Shown one piece after another: positions 49,386 through 62,091 of a stretch of DNA of 64,000 nt; within the stretch, counting starts at the first letter, position 1; every line of letters begins with the position of its first letter. The notes below the pieces were generated by a model that searched no databases, was not told the origin of the DNA, and worked only from the letters and a program-made list of their open reading frames with translations. The translations under genes and the position numbers were made by a program. Location of the stretch: NCBI GenBank assembly GCA_009869945.1, contig WIXG01000045.1, positions 265,918 through 329,917 of the forward strand. The letters run 5' to 3'. This DNA comes from Mesaphorura yosii (taxonomy: Eukaryota > Arthropoda > Collembola > Poduromorpha > Tullbergiidae).

Positions 49386-51447
49386 ATGGCCACAGAAGCG
49401 ATTGAGGGAATTGAAGTTGGAACCGTCGTCGATGACTCCTTCAGTGTGGAGGAGGCGGCATCGCTAACCGAAGAAGAGATGTTGAGTACTGTAAGTGCGA
49501 ATGGAATTTAACACGCACGGTTGCTGATTTCCAGCTCAATCAACCGTCATAATTGACTTCTGCCTATAGTTTCGTGACGAGATCGAAGCCCTGGACGGAA
49601 TTCAGCTCGACAGCTACTTTGCACACGATGTGATGCTAAAAAGATGGTTAAGAGGTCAGTGGTACAAATGAGAGTAGAGCAACCACAAACGTGTTGCATT
49701 TCCTTACCCTTTGGTACACGTTAGTAAGTGGTTCCATTGTTGTTTCTTTTCATGTGCTTGTAGCAAGGAACATGAACGTCGATGAAGCAGTTAAAATGTT
49801 CAAAGAGGTTAGTACATGACAAAGTTTCTTAATTTCTCTTTTGTTGCGCAATTCCAATTCGCATTCATTTCGCATGCCGTCTAAGCTGCATGCAAACATT
49901 CATACATGCGAATTTTCGTTATTCATCAATGCCGTATGTATACCGTGTTATTTTCTAGTCTCATGAATGGAGGGAGACTGCTGGAATTTATTCCATCTGC
50001 GATTGGAAGCCACCAGCAGAGTTTATCGATGATTTCCCCTTCTACATTTGTGGACTGGACCATGAAGGCGATCCATGTACGTTTACGTTATGCGATTAGG
50101 CTCGCGTTAAATCGTGGTGGGTAATTTTGTCATGCGCTATGTAGTTGGAGTCGTGACATGGAAGAAATGGAACGTTGACGCTTTGCTTGCAGCTTTGTAT
50201 CGCGACGGTGGTGAAACTCATTTAAAGTACTTTTATCAGTGCATGGAAATAATCCACGGTATTCACAAGGAGCACAGTGATCCTCCACATAAAATAGTCA
50301 ATCAAGGGATCGTGATTGTGGACATGGAAGGACTCGCTGTCACTCAATTCGCTTCGAAAGAAGGTAAAAATAAAATAATAAGGGAAAAGATACGAAAGTG
50401 ATTTCTAGCCTTGAGTTTGGATGTATTTGACAGCTGTGTCCGTCTTACTGGAGGGCACGCGTAAATTCGAGGCCAACTATCCTGGACTCTTGAAGAAAGT
50501 CGTGGTCGTGAACGGTACGTGGATGATGATTTTGATTGAACGTGCAGTTAATTTTGCCACAATGCAAACGGTCAACAAAGGTTTTAATTTCTTGCAGCGC
50601 CGACAATATTTTCAATGCTTTGGCAAATCATCAGCCCGCTGCTCAGTGAAGAAACTAAATCGAAAGTGGAAGTTCATGGATATTACTCCTACAACGATGA
50701 TTGGAAATCGAATGTACGCCAATTGGTTCCAGTCGACCAGCTTCCGTCGCATTATGGCGGAGCCAATACTAATTGCCAAAGCGTAAGTCGAAAGAGATGC
50801 TAGTGCTTGGAGAAGGATATATGATCTTATGATTTTGCGGTTCAGTACAAGCAAAGTCATGGACGCCGGAACTTCCAAAAGGCCCACGTCAGTCTTGAGA
50901 AGTTTAAATTGAAGCCCATAACGGTCGCAGCTGGAGATAAGCAAAAAATCTGCATCAAAGTGACGAAACCGAACAGCGTACTCAGGTACGTTACAAATTG
51001 CACGTTTGTGTCATTAAATGGGCTGTAAAGTCGAACTCGAATGTGTCCATGCCTAACCACAATTCTAAACATTCGCAGATGGGAATTTAAATCGGACTAC
51101 TACGATGTTGGATTTTACGTAACATTCGAGGACGAAGAGAAAGAAATTGTGGACTACTCCCGAGCTGATTCACATGTTGTCCTGCAAAAAGGTGCCCTGG
51201 AGTGCCATAAGCCTGGAAAATGTAAGCTAAATGTAGCTCTTTTCTTGAAGTACGCGCTGACACATGTCACTTTTTTCCAGATTACTTGGTCTTCGACAAT
51301 ACATTCAGCCGATTTCGTGCAAAGAGTGTTCACTATCGCACTGTGCTAGTTGAACCAATCACGGCAGAGCAACACACGGCACAACTTGAAGCAAGTGTGG
51401 CGAATTTGGAAGTCTCGTCGTCTGAAGTCACTGAAGTAACTGCATGA
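49386..51447 (+). CDS. SEC14-like (CRAL-TRIO) protein with GOLD domain
   Basis: About ten short exons give roughly 400 residues. It starts MATEAIEGIEVGTVVDDSF. The CRAL-TRIO N-terminal helices carry SYFAHDVMLKRWLRARNMNV and DEAVKMFKESHEWRE. The lipid-binding part shows PFYICGLDHEGDP, NQGIVIVDMEGLAV, ARKFEANYPG-like (here GTRKFEANYPGLLKKVVVVN), APTIFSMLWQIISPLLSEET and LPSHYGG. A C-terminal GOLD beta-sandwich follows (KICIKVTKPNSVLRWEFKSD, YYDVGFYVTF, YLVFDNTFSRFRAKSVHYRT). This order matches SEC14L2/TAP-type cytosolic lipid-transfer proteins. It has no signal peptide and no membrane span. The exact ligand is unknown. Confidence 0.9.
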
Positions 51448-51873
51448 TTCATGAAAACCAAGTTGGTACTCGGTAAATCGTGCTAGTACTCAGTTCGAGT
51501 ATGAATGGAAATTGTGCGCAGTATGTTACTATAATCTTTTATTTTTGCATGTAAAAATGGATAATAAAACAAGGGTTTGGAGTGTAATCAAAATCGGAAA
51601 TCCTCAAAGAGTGGAACTTGAGGATGATTTCTGTTCTCCAAAGTGAAAAGCTCTGTTTTCGGGACTCTGTACAAAAGGAAAGTGTGATTTCACTTGCACT
51701 GACATCATTGTGTGGATTAGCTTTTTTCGGAGAATCAATTAGATTGGAACTGCCTTGTCTGAAATCACAAGAGTCTGTTCCGACAAACTTTCTGGCTTTC
51801 GTGTTCAGTTGCCGACACGTGGCAGTTGAAGAAAGAAAGATTTCGCTTAGCATTGCATTGCATTTGGAAAACG
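51448..51873. other. Intergenic region
   Basis: About 425 bp between the SEC14-GOLD stop and the orphan membrane protein start. It must hold the 3' end of the first and the promoter of the second. No gene is recognised. Confidence 0.5.
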
Positions 51874-52978
51874 ATGAAGTTGTGTCTAAGTGTATTTTTG
51901 GCGTCATTAGCCAAGACCGTCCTTAGCACATCCTTTTTTAAACTAGGGAATGTTCATCCGACTTCTCCCGACACGAAGACAGAATTCAATTGGTTCGGTG
52001 ATTGCAGCTATACATCTACTTCTGGTTACTGGAGCATTGCGGAAAATGACACGAGAAGTCATTGCAGTTTAACGTTCAAGGAATTTCAGTTTAATGGCAT
52101 ATTAACAACGTTCCTCACAAATGGTTCGTCTGTTCTGGCCACGTTCCTGAAAAACTCATCCGGAAATCGAGTTACAGTTGCAAGCTCAGAATGGATAACG
52201 GAGCCTGGATGGTTGAACAGTACGATTGAGTTGCAACTTATTGAAGGAGAGGCTGAATTGGTACGATTTCAATGTTGTATGGTCATAGTATTGTCCAGTT
52301 TTTTGCAATGATGTGGTTTGATAGGGAGCCATCATTACAATCTTTAACCCTATCGGGCACGGATTTTCTCCTGCACTCGATAATTGGTTCAACACTGGCA
52401 ACAACGAGAGTATTACAACCGAACCCGAACTCGAAATCAGCGAGAAACCCAGCAAATCAATTTCTGAGCAAATGAAGGAGGTAAACCTCCACCTTCTTGT
52501 AGCAGTCGCCGGTCTAATTTTGATCATGATGGTGATCGTGATCATTGTAACCTGCATTCGACGAATGTGTCCACCGTGCAAAGGACCAAACGTCGAGGAC
52601 CTGGACGAAGCTGTGGACACCTATGATGAAGATGACTTGTTGGATGAAATCTTGGATACGCAGTTGCGAATGGGGTTGCATTTCGATCTGCCCAAAACCC
52701 AGGCTGGGTTCCAGGTTGAGCAAATGTCGCGCACGGAACCGATTTTCTTCTCGTCGAATTGGGCTTCCACATTCAGTGATCCAGAAAAGCCGACGATTAG
52801 CGCTCAGAATGTTCAGAATACGGGAAGCGCTGCCAGCCTGCTGGCTCCGGCCTCCGATTTGCACAGGAGCGTTGGAAATATGGGATCGAGCAACAAAGTA
52901 ATCGGCTTTAGAGGAACTGAGTCACAGAATGAACTGGTAAGCAGTTCATCCACACAGGCGCTTGTTGATACAGTATGA
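51874..52978 (+). CDS. Type I membrane protein of unknown function
   Basis: Two exons (51874-52260, 52324-52978) give about 345 residues. The start gives a signal peptide (MKLCLSVFLASLAKTVLSTS). The ectodomain of about 185 residues has several N-glycosylation sites (NDT, NGS, NSS, NST, NES) and few cysteines. One membrane span follows (LHLLVAVAGLILIMMVIVII) and then CIRRMCPPC, a juxtamembrane cysteine cluster that may be palmitoylated. The tail of about 140 residues has an acidic part (DLDEAVDTYDEDDLLDEILD) and a serine-rich end. I do not recognise the family. The ectodomain length and beta-like pattern could suit a single lectin-like or immunoglobulin-like domain, but no signature is seen. 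Confidence 0.7.
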
Positions 52979-53042
52979 CTTAATCCTGCTTGCTGAATTT
53001 CTGTACAACAATATGCTAAGATTTATTATCTGTCATGTAAGA

Positions 53043-53048
53043 AATAAA
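53043..53048 (+). terminator. Probable poly(A) signal of orphan membrane protein gene
   Basis: AATAAA 65 nt after the stop at 52978. The convergent PLD3/4-like gene has a possible signal (TTTATT on plus) at 53022-53027. Confidence 0.5.
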
Positions 53049-53284
53049 AGTGTCTTTGCAAGTATAACATGAATTAGAATAAACAACAGATTTTCAAAAT
53101 CCCAAATGTTTTGGGAGGCTCCCTACAAACTAAAATCACGTTGTACATGCAGATACAGAAATAGGTCATGATCATAACTAGTAACTAGTATCATCGTCGT
53201 TTGACATGGATAATTCGTTGGCGCAAATACCAGCTAATAAACAAATGAATAGAGATTTGAGATTCGTATTATTACAACTCTTAT

Positions 53285-56200
53285 CTATGCAGACGCCGTC
53301 CCAATTTTCTTCTGCATCTCACTAAGAATTTGTTCTAACGGCTTCGCGTAAGCTGAGTTCCAATCTCTGTCAAATATTTCTTTAATTTGCCCATGTGCAT
53401 TGTCTTCAGGCGGACGAACGGCAGAAGTATTTCGTGGGGTAATGATAACACCCACACCTCCAGTAACAGTAAAATAATCCGACGACCAATTAGACGTCCC
53501 AACATACGCTGATTTTTCTGTCACCATGTACTTATTGTGGTTGACTCTGGCAAACGGTATTTTAGCTTGATCCGGCGTTGAAGGCACTTCGAACAGTTTC
53601 TATAAAATCGGTATAAAAGAAACATTATCCAGAAGTAAGGCAGAACTTTCCGTAATTTCAAGGTTTCTTACAATTTGAATATCTACGTAATCGTAGACAT
53701 GGTTGAGATCATGCAAAGATTTGAGGTAAACAATTTGCGACTCCCTTGTGTTGTTCCACTGCGATATCAGCAGGCGAATTTTAACTCGACGGTTTATGGC
53801 GGCACTTTTGATCCTATCATCAATATCAGGCCAGTAACTGCAAAACAATTGAAAACACCGATTTATTAGTATCGCTTTGAAATATTCCCCTTCACGCATA
53901 AAAGGTACGCTAATTGAAACTTACACAGGTTGCCGTATGTATAAGCTGCTGGGCGTGTAATCCATAACGGCGACATTGATGAATTCGGTTGCATTATCCA
54001 TCACATCAAGTATTGAGTCAATATCAGTTGTACGCCCGGATGGACAAAACTGAGGTGGCGAACTCTAAAATGCCATCAGGAAGTTTGTATCATTACGCAT
54101 CACATCACAATGAGTTTGTGTGCAGTGGCTTTACCGAAATATACGAGTTGTATTGTGTTCCATTGAAGGCCACTTTCATGGGAGTGTCCTTTCCATAATC
54201 TGTATGAAAGGGAATTGGCCACTTGTCGGGAATTCTAGAATTATTGTGTCCAAGTTCCCAGTACACCTGCATTCAATACAAAAACGACCAAGCAGTCATT
54301 AACCATGACTTTCCAACTATTCAAAACATGCAAAATGCAATTGAATGGGCGAATCTTACGTCAAAAATCTTTTGTATGTCTTGAGCAAAGCAGGAGCAGT
54401 TTGTAATAAAAAGGCCCAATTCTTTTACCTATAAATATATTCAAATTAATTGGCCATCAATTTGTTTACTGACTTTCTAGTTTTCGTGTCACGTACTTGT
54501 GTAAGAGATCGCCAATCCAAGTTAGCAGATCCGAGGTACACGTGTTTTTTGTCAACCACCCATAATTTAGTGTGGAGAATCCCACTTCCAATAAGTCTTG
54601 TGAAATTGAGCCTTCGAACCTAAATCATGAGATGAGACCGAAAATGCGGCGTGCCTTGCTCGAGAACATGTAGAAAAAAGAAATAATCACAACATACCTC
54701 AGCCGCTTTGGCAGCAACTAAATCATGAGTATCAATGTTTGGATATGATTTCGAGTCCAGGTCTTGAGCGATGCGAATTTTAACTTTTTTTGCCAGCCCT
54801 GTTTGCATGAGCCGACTAAATACATCTTTACCCTGAAAAAACAAAAACCTGACATTTAGGAAAGCCACAAGAAGCTTAGCCCGTGGAATCGAAAGACTGG
54901 AAGGACCCTCACCTGTGCAGAAGTGGGGTGTGGAGGCAACTCCTTTCCCTGGAGACTCCAGTAAAAGGAGGCAATATTTATTTCGTGTTGAGCAACGTTA
55001 ATAAGTTGTACCCATGCGTCATAAGTACTCAAATGATGTTTCGTGTTATTGAATATTAACCCCTCTGGAATGCTTTCCACAACGCTGAGTCTGTGAACAT
55101 ACAAGGGCGAAATTAAAATACAAGTAAAAAAAATATTAAGTTATGACCAGATGTGCGTTATAGCATAAACATGGAAAACATTTAACGTTGTAAATGAATT
55201 GAACGAGCCAGACCGTACGAAATAAAACTTTCATACGGTCAAAAAATCTTAAATCTGGCAAAAATGCAACGCAGATGTTCATCTGCTGCGGGTCAAACAC
55301 ACATACATATTTTCGCATGATGCCCTTTGATCGTTAATGAAAGACGCCGGCATCCGACTCCCATAATCGTTAAAACAAAGACTATCGTTGGATTCAGCAG
55401 TTCAGAAGTCAGCTGCAACAATTTTTGGCTAGGAACGAGTTGCACGAGTCGAGGATTTTAGAAGCAGAAAACAAAGCACGTCTTCAGCTGGCTTCTGACA
55501 TCTCATGGACAATAAAATCAGATTATTATGTTAAAACCAGGATGAAAATGCCTTTCTGCCGATGCAGAAAAGTTGTTTTTAGAATTGGCAACTTGTGCCT
55601 TTTCTCGTTTCGAATCGCTATTGGAACCACTTCGTTGCGGTTTTATGTAGTGGTTAAAAATAGCATCATCTGCTAATTAGATTTTATTACTTAATCAATG
55701 GGTTGAAAAGTATGCGATAGCGTTTAGATAAGCTTCGAGCTTCGGCTCTGTTAACAGAATGACTCATTCCAAACACTTAAACACAAACACAGGATTACAA
55801 AAGAGGTCTATAGTTCTTACTTGCATTGCTTGTTACAATCCATCCATTGGTGCTGTTTCTGCAACTGATCTTCTCGTTTTTCATCTTCCCATTTTTGATC
55901 CAGTAATGATAACACCACGACAAGGACAATGAGGACAAGTATTATCGAAATAGGTATGCATGACGGTTTACAACACCTAAAAATTCAAAGGGACGACATG
56001 AAAAGGCGAAAAAATTAAAATCACTCCATGTCCTGGCGTACCTTCTGGCTTTGCTCGGCTTGTAGCCACGAACCATGTACCTGGAATCATAAAGCTCTAG
56101 CTCCAGCTCGCCGAAATCTAGCTTGCCTTCAGCTTCTACCTTGGACTAAAAAAAACAAAGCATCAAAACATGAGTTAATCATTGAGTGAACCAAGATCTA

Positions 56201-56292
56201 AAGAGCGTCCTCCGTCTCCATTATCATCGTGCAATTGCACTTACCGCCGCCTCGTTCTCTATCACTTCCACTTCAATGTCACTAGTTGTCAT
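53285..56292 (-). CDS. PLD3/PLD4-like type II membrane protein (phospholipase D fold)
   Basis: Around nine exons. The chosen start (56292) opens [16 protein letters not shown]; the cytoplasmic part continues to RCCKPSC, followed by one membrane anchor ([19 protein letters not shown]), giving type II topology. The lumenal part has [12 protein letters not shown] and [15 protein letters not shown], typical of PLD3/4. The first HKD motif is [20 protein letters not shown] (about 54560). The second is [20 protein letters not shown] (about 53500), with the aspartate replaced by glutamate as in vertebrate PLD3. Family members act in lysosomes as 5'-3' exonucleases on single-stranded nucleic acid rather than classical phospholipases; the same is inferred here. 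Both catalytic histidines and lysines are present. The frame is open upstream of the chosen start, so translation may begin earlier (see 56671-56799). Confidence 0.9.
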
Positions 56293-56670
56293 TTTATCAT
56301 GAGAAATATTCAACCCTTCTTTACACTCCGGGCTCTTTAAATCATTAACGGCAAACGGGGGCTCGGAGTATCCGGCTAACCCGGCATAGACTAGTGGACT
56401 ACAAATACTTCAACAAAATGGGATCATTGATAATTTATTGATCTTCTAAAGCGTATAACGTTTAAACCTTAATTGATAGTCCAAAACGGGACTTAACTTA
56501 AATACATTGCTCATACCATCGTTTGCACACAAAAATGTCAACGACTTTTGTTTACAAATGCACCGAGTGAGTGGGACTCTGAACTTCTCTGAGGCGAGCG
56601 AAATTTCTTATTTCCCTCAAAAAGACAAATCTCAATTGCACTTTGTGGTCTTTGTTCGGATTCAGCTCAC

Positions 56671-56799
56671 CTTGTAATGTGGTTGGCCAAATTCCTTCTT
56701 CAATGAACCTCGTAGTGTGTTATCGTCTCCATCACTAGAACTCTTACTTCCTGGAACGCTTGTCTTACGCGAACCAAAGTCCAGCGAGAACATCGGCAT
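56671..56799 (-). other. Possible upstream coding exon of PLD3/4-like gene
   Basis: On the minus strand an ATG at 56799 opens 43 codons (MPMFSLDFGSRKTSVPGSKS... FGQPHYK) ending at a consensus donor AAG|GTGAGC. The next exon of the PLD3/4-like gene is also open upstream of its chosen start, but the phase does not match a simple join. It may be an alternative first exon, or an exon of another transcript. Confidence 0.35.
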
Positions 56800-59700
56800 G
56801 AGGATGCCTTCAACTTCGATTAATGTGAATCCAATGTCTCATTGACACTGGCTCGGCTTGCTTGCTTGCTTTCTTTTCCTAATTGTAACCAGTGAAACGC
56901 GCTGTTTGTGACGAGTTGTCAGTTGTCACGATTGTTTGTCATGTCAATTATTAACTGTCCAGATTGGACACGAAAACACAAGAAGTGTAAGAAGTTAATT
57001 TGGTATTTGTTTGTTTTGTCTAACGGACGTCCAGGACGAGCAGTATTTTGCATTGTTCATTTTCATTGACTCACGGCTTAACTCACCACGGATTTCCTCC
57101 TGTCACTCACTGATTCAGTTTATTGTCCGACGCAAATGTGGGGAATTTTTTGAGTATAACTACAAAGTGTTTACTGTTCATAACCTCAAGTCAACAGAAA
57201 CCCGAAACATATTGCTGCACACACACAATTTCTTCGTACAATAAGCACAAAACTTTCCCTCGATTCAATTCATTCGAAAGGCTCTAATTCAATACCACGC
57301 AATAAAATAACTGGTGTCCTCTGGTTTATGTAATTGTTAGGTTAGACTGGTCGTTTTGTCATCGTCCTTGAACCCACAAGTGCACGCGCACAAATTGCAA
57401 TCTTTGCACCCAGCACACATTCTCATCCACATCACCTGAGTAAATACACTACGTATCAGTGTCAGCACCGCAAAATGTTGCTGTTGCTTAAATGTCAAGA
57501 TAAATTTTTGAAATGAAAACAGAAACAAGGCACAGATCACTCAGTAGGAGCATTTATAACTTGACTGTTTCTGGTGGCGATGTTGGATCGCGGATGTGAA
57601 ACCGAAGACACGCGTCCACCCACAAAATCTGGCTTCGGGAACAGCCACACAATGAGCTCGTAAACTGTGTTATCAAAACGTGTTACAATCACCAGGCAGG
57701 CAGTTTGCCAATGTCAAACTGTTTATGTTTGTGGAATGATAGCGACTGCCAATTTTATCCTGCTCGTGACGAGCAACTGATTAAAGACTACATAAAGCAA
57801 ACACTAACACAATACCACATTGCGCGTCAAGCAGCAATATTATCGGTTATCGCAGCTTGATGTCATTAGAAATAGCTTGAATAGAAAAGGTGGCACGGTA
57901 GCAGCAATCAAGCTGATTAGGACTGGAAAGCGACAGCGGGATCTCCTGCAATGAAGGAGAAATTCATCACGCCCAAAGCACACATGAATAAATTATACGC
58001 TCACACGAAACTGAATGTACGAATGTCCGAGCTGAATAATAAAGTGACGGCGTTCGCACGCAATTTGATGTCTTGTATTGCCTCCTGGAATTGAAATTGC
58101 GAGTGTTCCAGTTCCATCCATTTCTACCGACTAGGCCGACAATAAATTCGACAATAACGATGTCATGCAATCGCGTTTTGGTCTGCCATTGCAATAATAA
58201 TAACTCAAATCGTTGTACATGTGTCATTCTGTCATTTGATTTCTTACTTTCATTTTGCAGACACACTCGACTCTTTTATTCAATCCGCTTTGCAGCCTGA
58301 AATTTTGCACGCTAAAAGGTCCGTCTTAATGACACAACATTGATCTCAACCTCTAGTACTTTGTGCCTGCCAGTCAAACGGCGTGTCATCAGAAGGTCTA
58401 ATGACCCGAAAAGCAAATCGAACCAAATCGGGCACTAGCTTCCTGATCGATCCAAGTTCCAAGGTCGAGACGAGAATCCACTCAGACTAATTAAAAGTCT
58501 CTAGTGACGTAGGTGCATGACAGAATGATTAATTGCGCCACCTCTCAATTTGCGACCAAGACGGGAGAGATCCCGTCGAAATTGACACTTTTGATGAGTT
58601 TAGACAAATAAGAACTCAAAACACTACAAATGAACGACACTTCAAACACACGTTCTGGCAGCCCTCCAAGAAAGAACAATGACTTACCCACCGCCGAGTC
58701 AAGTCGACACTCCATTCAACTCCAGTTCAAGCCCATGCAAATTCTGATTTCAGCACAAATACAACTTGAAATGCCACTGATCACTGAGGAAGAGAACAGC
58801 AAGGAAGAGAAGGTTATATTTGATTTGTTGTCCGTATGTTTTGAAGTTTGCAGTAAGTCGACTGTCGACTGAGTCATGCACAATCGGAACACGGCGTTGA
58901 TAAAGAAAATCTGACGCTGAGACTCTGACGAACGGGACCGCGCGAAGAAAAGATATTTTTAGAAATATGTGTACAATATGGATACAGAGAGGATGACTGA
59001 CTTCTGACATGGCAAACGTGACATCACCGTCTTTGCTTTACCTGTAGAAAGCGAAGAGAAGATGCGCATCAAAATATTATGCCCTTTTCCAAAACTTTAA
59101 CCTCGAAATCGTGGGTGAAGTGATCTTTTCTTGCGAAAGGTAGAACAGGCGATGACTGACGTGGCACAAACAACATTCTCTATTCTGCAGGAAATCCCGA
59201 GAATTTTGAAACCAGGCCCACTCAGGCTGCTGGTCAGAGTAGGTTAAGGTTATGGTTGTGTTTATATCTCCATAATTTGCAATAATGTCTGATTTGTATA
59301 ATTCATCACAGGAAATTCCGGGCGGTCCTTCGCTGTCGTGTGAATGATAAATGGTCAAGAGCAACCTCGACGGTCGTAAACGCTGCATATATGAGAAAGG
59401 CTTAGACATAGTTTACTGCCTCAATTTTAGCCTGACCACATCATCTACTCTCCAGGAAATTCTCATATTTCTTGCTTATTACATGATTATGTTGTCAGCA
59501 TTTTTGTAGCGAGACATTTAGCGTAAGTCATATAATAATAATACCTGCTCAATTTGTTGTAAATCTGTCAAAGAATCTTTTGAGGTAAGCATCTCCTGCG
59601 CAAGTGAATGATTTGCAGGAAGTGAGTTATAAAGGGTAAACATTAACTGCCGTAAACGAATTTTTGATGTTAATGACGCACATAATCGCAATATCGGCAC

Positions 59701-60135
59701 CAACCCCATGCAAATACTACGAGTAAGGCTAAGGTAAGACTTAGAATAAAACTGCCTACCATGCCAAATACCCAGGTTTGAGAACGACGGGAAACTTAAC
59801 ACAAAACCATAACATGCAACAAATTTAATAAATTGATTTTGAACACGGACACAGAAAATCATAACTTTTTATTGGCATGCATTTAGTTTCTTACGCACCG
59901 TTCTATCATTTTCCCATACTGGAGCTAATTCCATAACAAATACGCTATGTTTGGTCAATGAACGCTTTTGTTGTACAAACAGCAACCCGTAGTGTTCTAT
60001 CAAAATCTCAAAGCTTGGTCGAAACTCTAATTTTGTTCCACATAAAAGGGACATCCACCGTACGCATCGGTTAACTGGTTTCTCGTAATCCTATAATCGT
60101 AGTAGTAGTGATAAGGAGCTAACATCAAAGAAAAG
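56800..60135. other. Gene-poor region of about 3.3 kb
   Basis: No gene is convincing. Seen and not called: a minus-strand cysteine-rich exon-like frame (57337-57435), a plus-strand frame with a donor-like end (58630-58853), and several minus-strand hydrophobic frames at 59077-60413. The region lies between genes pointing away from each other, so it should hold their promoters. Confidence 0.5.
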
Positions 60136-62031
60136 ATGGGAACTGAAATGATGATGATCAATCGTCCCTGCCGAAGATGGCTGACAACCAACCAGGACGA
60201 GTATCGGAACCCAGTCAACGTTAAAATTGATAAGTAAGACCAGTGAACTATACAACAGCGAGCTTGTGCATCATTAAGATTGAATACTTCCTCCACAGTC
60301 GAATTCAGTCTGACGAATTTGCTCGGTACGAAGAATGCATGAAGGCAAAGGAGCATGAAAAGGAGCATATGCGTGAAATCGCACGACAAACCCTCTGCTG
60401 CGCGGAACAGCAAGCAAATCGCGAACTTGTCAATTATCCAACGAATTCGAATATCAGCGAAGGTGAGTGATCCACCGCATCTACTCGTTCGATAATTAGC
60501 TCACTCCTAATCATGTCAATCATGTGTCTTCTCTCAGAAGCGCATTCAAAACCATCTTGGTGTCGCTGTTTGCCTACCGGAAATCCGAACTGCTTCGAAG
60601 AAGAACGCGAGGAGAAATGTACCGATGATATGTGTTACTGCAAGCAAGTTTACAATCAAGTGGAGCGAAGTCCGGATAACGAGCGCCAAAAAAATTACTC
60701 GTCAACCTACTTCATCGACTATCGGGATCCGAAATTTCCATACATAAGAAATAAATTTGGAATTACAAAGGTAAAGAAACGTAGCTCACGCTTGACAGTG
60801 CATTAAAATTCGTCTATGCATTCTCAAACAGATTTTGGATGACAAATTTAAAGCGTACAAGGAAAAGGCTGACGCCGAAGATGCCAAGAAGGAGCCCAAA
60901 ATCATTCCACCTCCACCGGAAGAATCGACCCCAGCTGGACCAAGTTCCTTGAACGAGGACGAATCTCAGGAAACCTTGCGCAAAACTTGGAAGCCAGACG
61001 AATCATGGTGGCGTAATGAAACGGACGACTGTCGAAAGGAAATGATTAAAAAATACGTTTGGACATCAACGTACCGCGAAATGCATAAGGATGGCGCAGT
61101 TCTTCCGATTACAGTCCGAGAAATACCAGAGTCTTGCATTGAGAATCCGCCTGGAGACCCCGTAAGGTTTTTCATTCACCTCCTCATACTTGTTTTTACT
61201 GCCATTGCAAGAATGTAGGTTAAACCAAAAGCTGAAATAACACCGCCAACGCTCTACAATGTGGGAGAAGTTTTCGAAAAATGGGACCGACCACAAGTTC
61301 GAACTATGGCTAAAAGATGTGACACCATGTACAATCGGCCCTGTCTGGATTACGACACATACTTTAAGGATCATTACCTTCACCGTGCAAAGTTAGCTCA
61401 TATTCTTATAAATTATACATTGCCGTTCACCTTAACCTTTGTCGATTTACACTTGTTTGTCTCAATATCTCATCGCTTGAAAGGTTTGCTCGTTGTCCTG
61501 AAATGGACGATGTCGCCTCTGAGGAAAACCTGCGCTTGGCTCGGTCGAACACACTTCGCATGCCCTACGACAGGATGATTCCTGGGTAATCCCCGTATTT
61601 CTGTCGTATTTCGGTGATCAAACAATTTACTTCATATTTTCGTGTGCAGGTACATGGGTTATGATATGGCATACGCACCGCCAGTTTGTAAAATCAAAAC
61701 TGTGTTTGATCCCTTAAACCCATACGACAGAATGTCCACTTATGAATCAGATTTTAGGTACGACTCTTTCCATTGCCTTGCTGTCCATGGGTTTCCATAT
61801 TTTTAAAGTACGCTGTATTTTAGGCTGCACCCGCAAGAAATCTATGAGAATCCAGTGCGACCACATCGTCCGAGTGATATTGATCGAGTGGTAATTGCCA
61901 CAAATCCAATTCATACACTGGGAAATATGCCACTTCCTGACGCAAGGCGTTTGTCTTGCTATCTGGAATGTAATCTGAAGTCGTGTCCTGAAGGCTACGT
62001 CCCGCTGGCGCAAGCGAGGCAACCTTGTTGA
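60136..62031 (+). CDS. Uncharacterised soluble protein, possibly ciliary or sperm-associated
   Basis: Eight exons (60136-60233, 60299-60462, 60539-60770, 60832-61158, about 61219-61391, 61482-61586, about 61651-61757, 61825-62031) give about 400 residues. The in-frame ATG at 60136 was chosen (MGTEMMMINRPCRRWLTTNQ). There is no signal peptide or membrane span. Features: a charged helix (FARYEECMKAKEHEKEHMRE), a cysteine-rich piece (SWCRCLPTGNPNCFEEEREE...CTDDMCYCKQ), a proline-rich linker (KIIPPPPEESTPAGPSS), and tyrosine- and proline-rich short motifs in the second half (TYFKDHYLHRAKFARCPE; MAYAPPVCKIK; NPYDRMSTYESDF; YENPVRPHRPSDID). Such motif style is common in axonemal microtubule-associated proteins, but I do not recognise the family, and that role is inference. 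Confidence 0.7.
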
Positions 62032-62042
62032 ATTATTACTAA

Positions 62043-62048
62043 TTTATT
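62043..62048 (-). terminator. Probable poly(A) signal of PPPPY membrane protein gene
   Basis: TTTATT on plus, about 45 nt past the stop at 62092 on the minus strand and only 12 nt from the stop of the opposite gene. Confidence 0.5.
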
Positions 62049-62062
62049 ATTTAAACCAACTT

Positions 62063-62068
62063 AATAAA
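62063..62068 (+). terminator. Probable poly(A) signal of the 60136-62031 gene
   Basis: AATAAA 32 nt after the stop at 62031. It lies between the two convergent stop codons. Confidence 0.5.
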
Positions 62069-62091
62069 CACACCGAGAGAGAAAATCATCT

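Noticed and set aside
58630-58872. Plus-strand frame with a serine-rich start and a donor-like GCAGTAAGT end
   Set aside because: No downstream exon or family match was found; kept only as a note in the gene-poor region.
59077-60413. Chain of hydrophobic minus-strand frames that could be a divergent chemoreceptor
   Set aside because: No consistent splice joins, no clear receptor motif, and the right part is antisense to the 60136-62031 gene.
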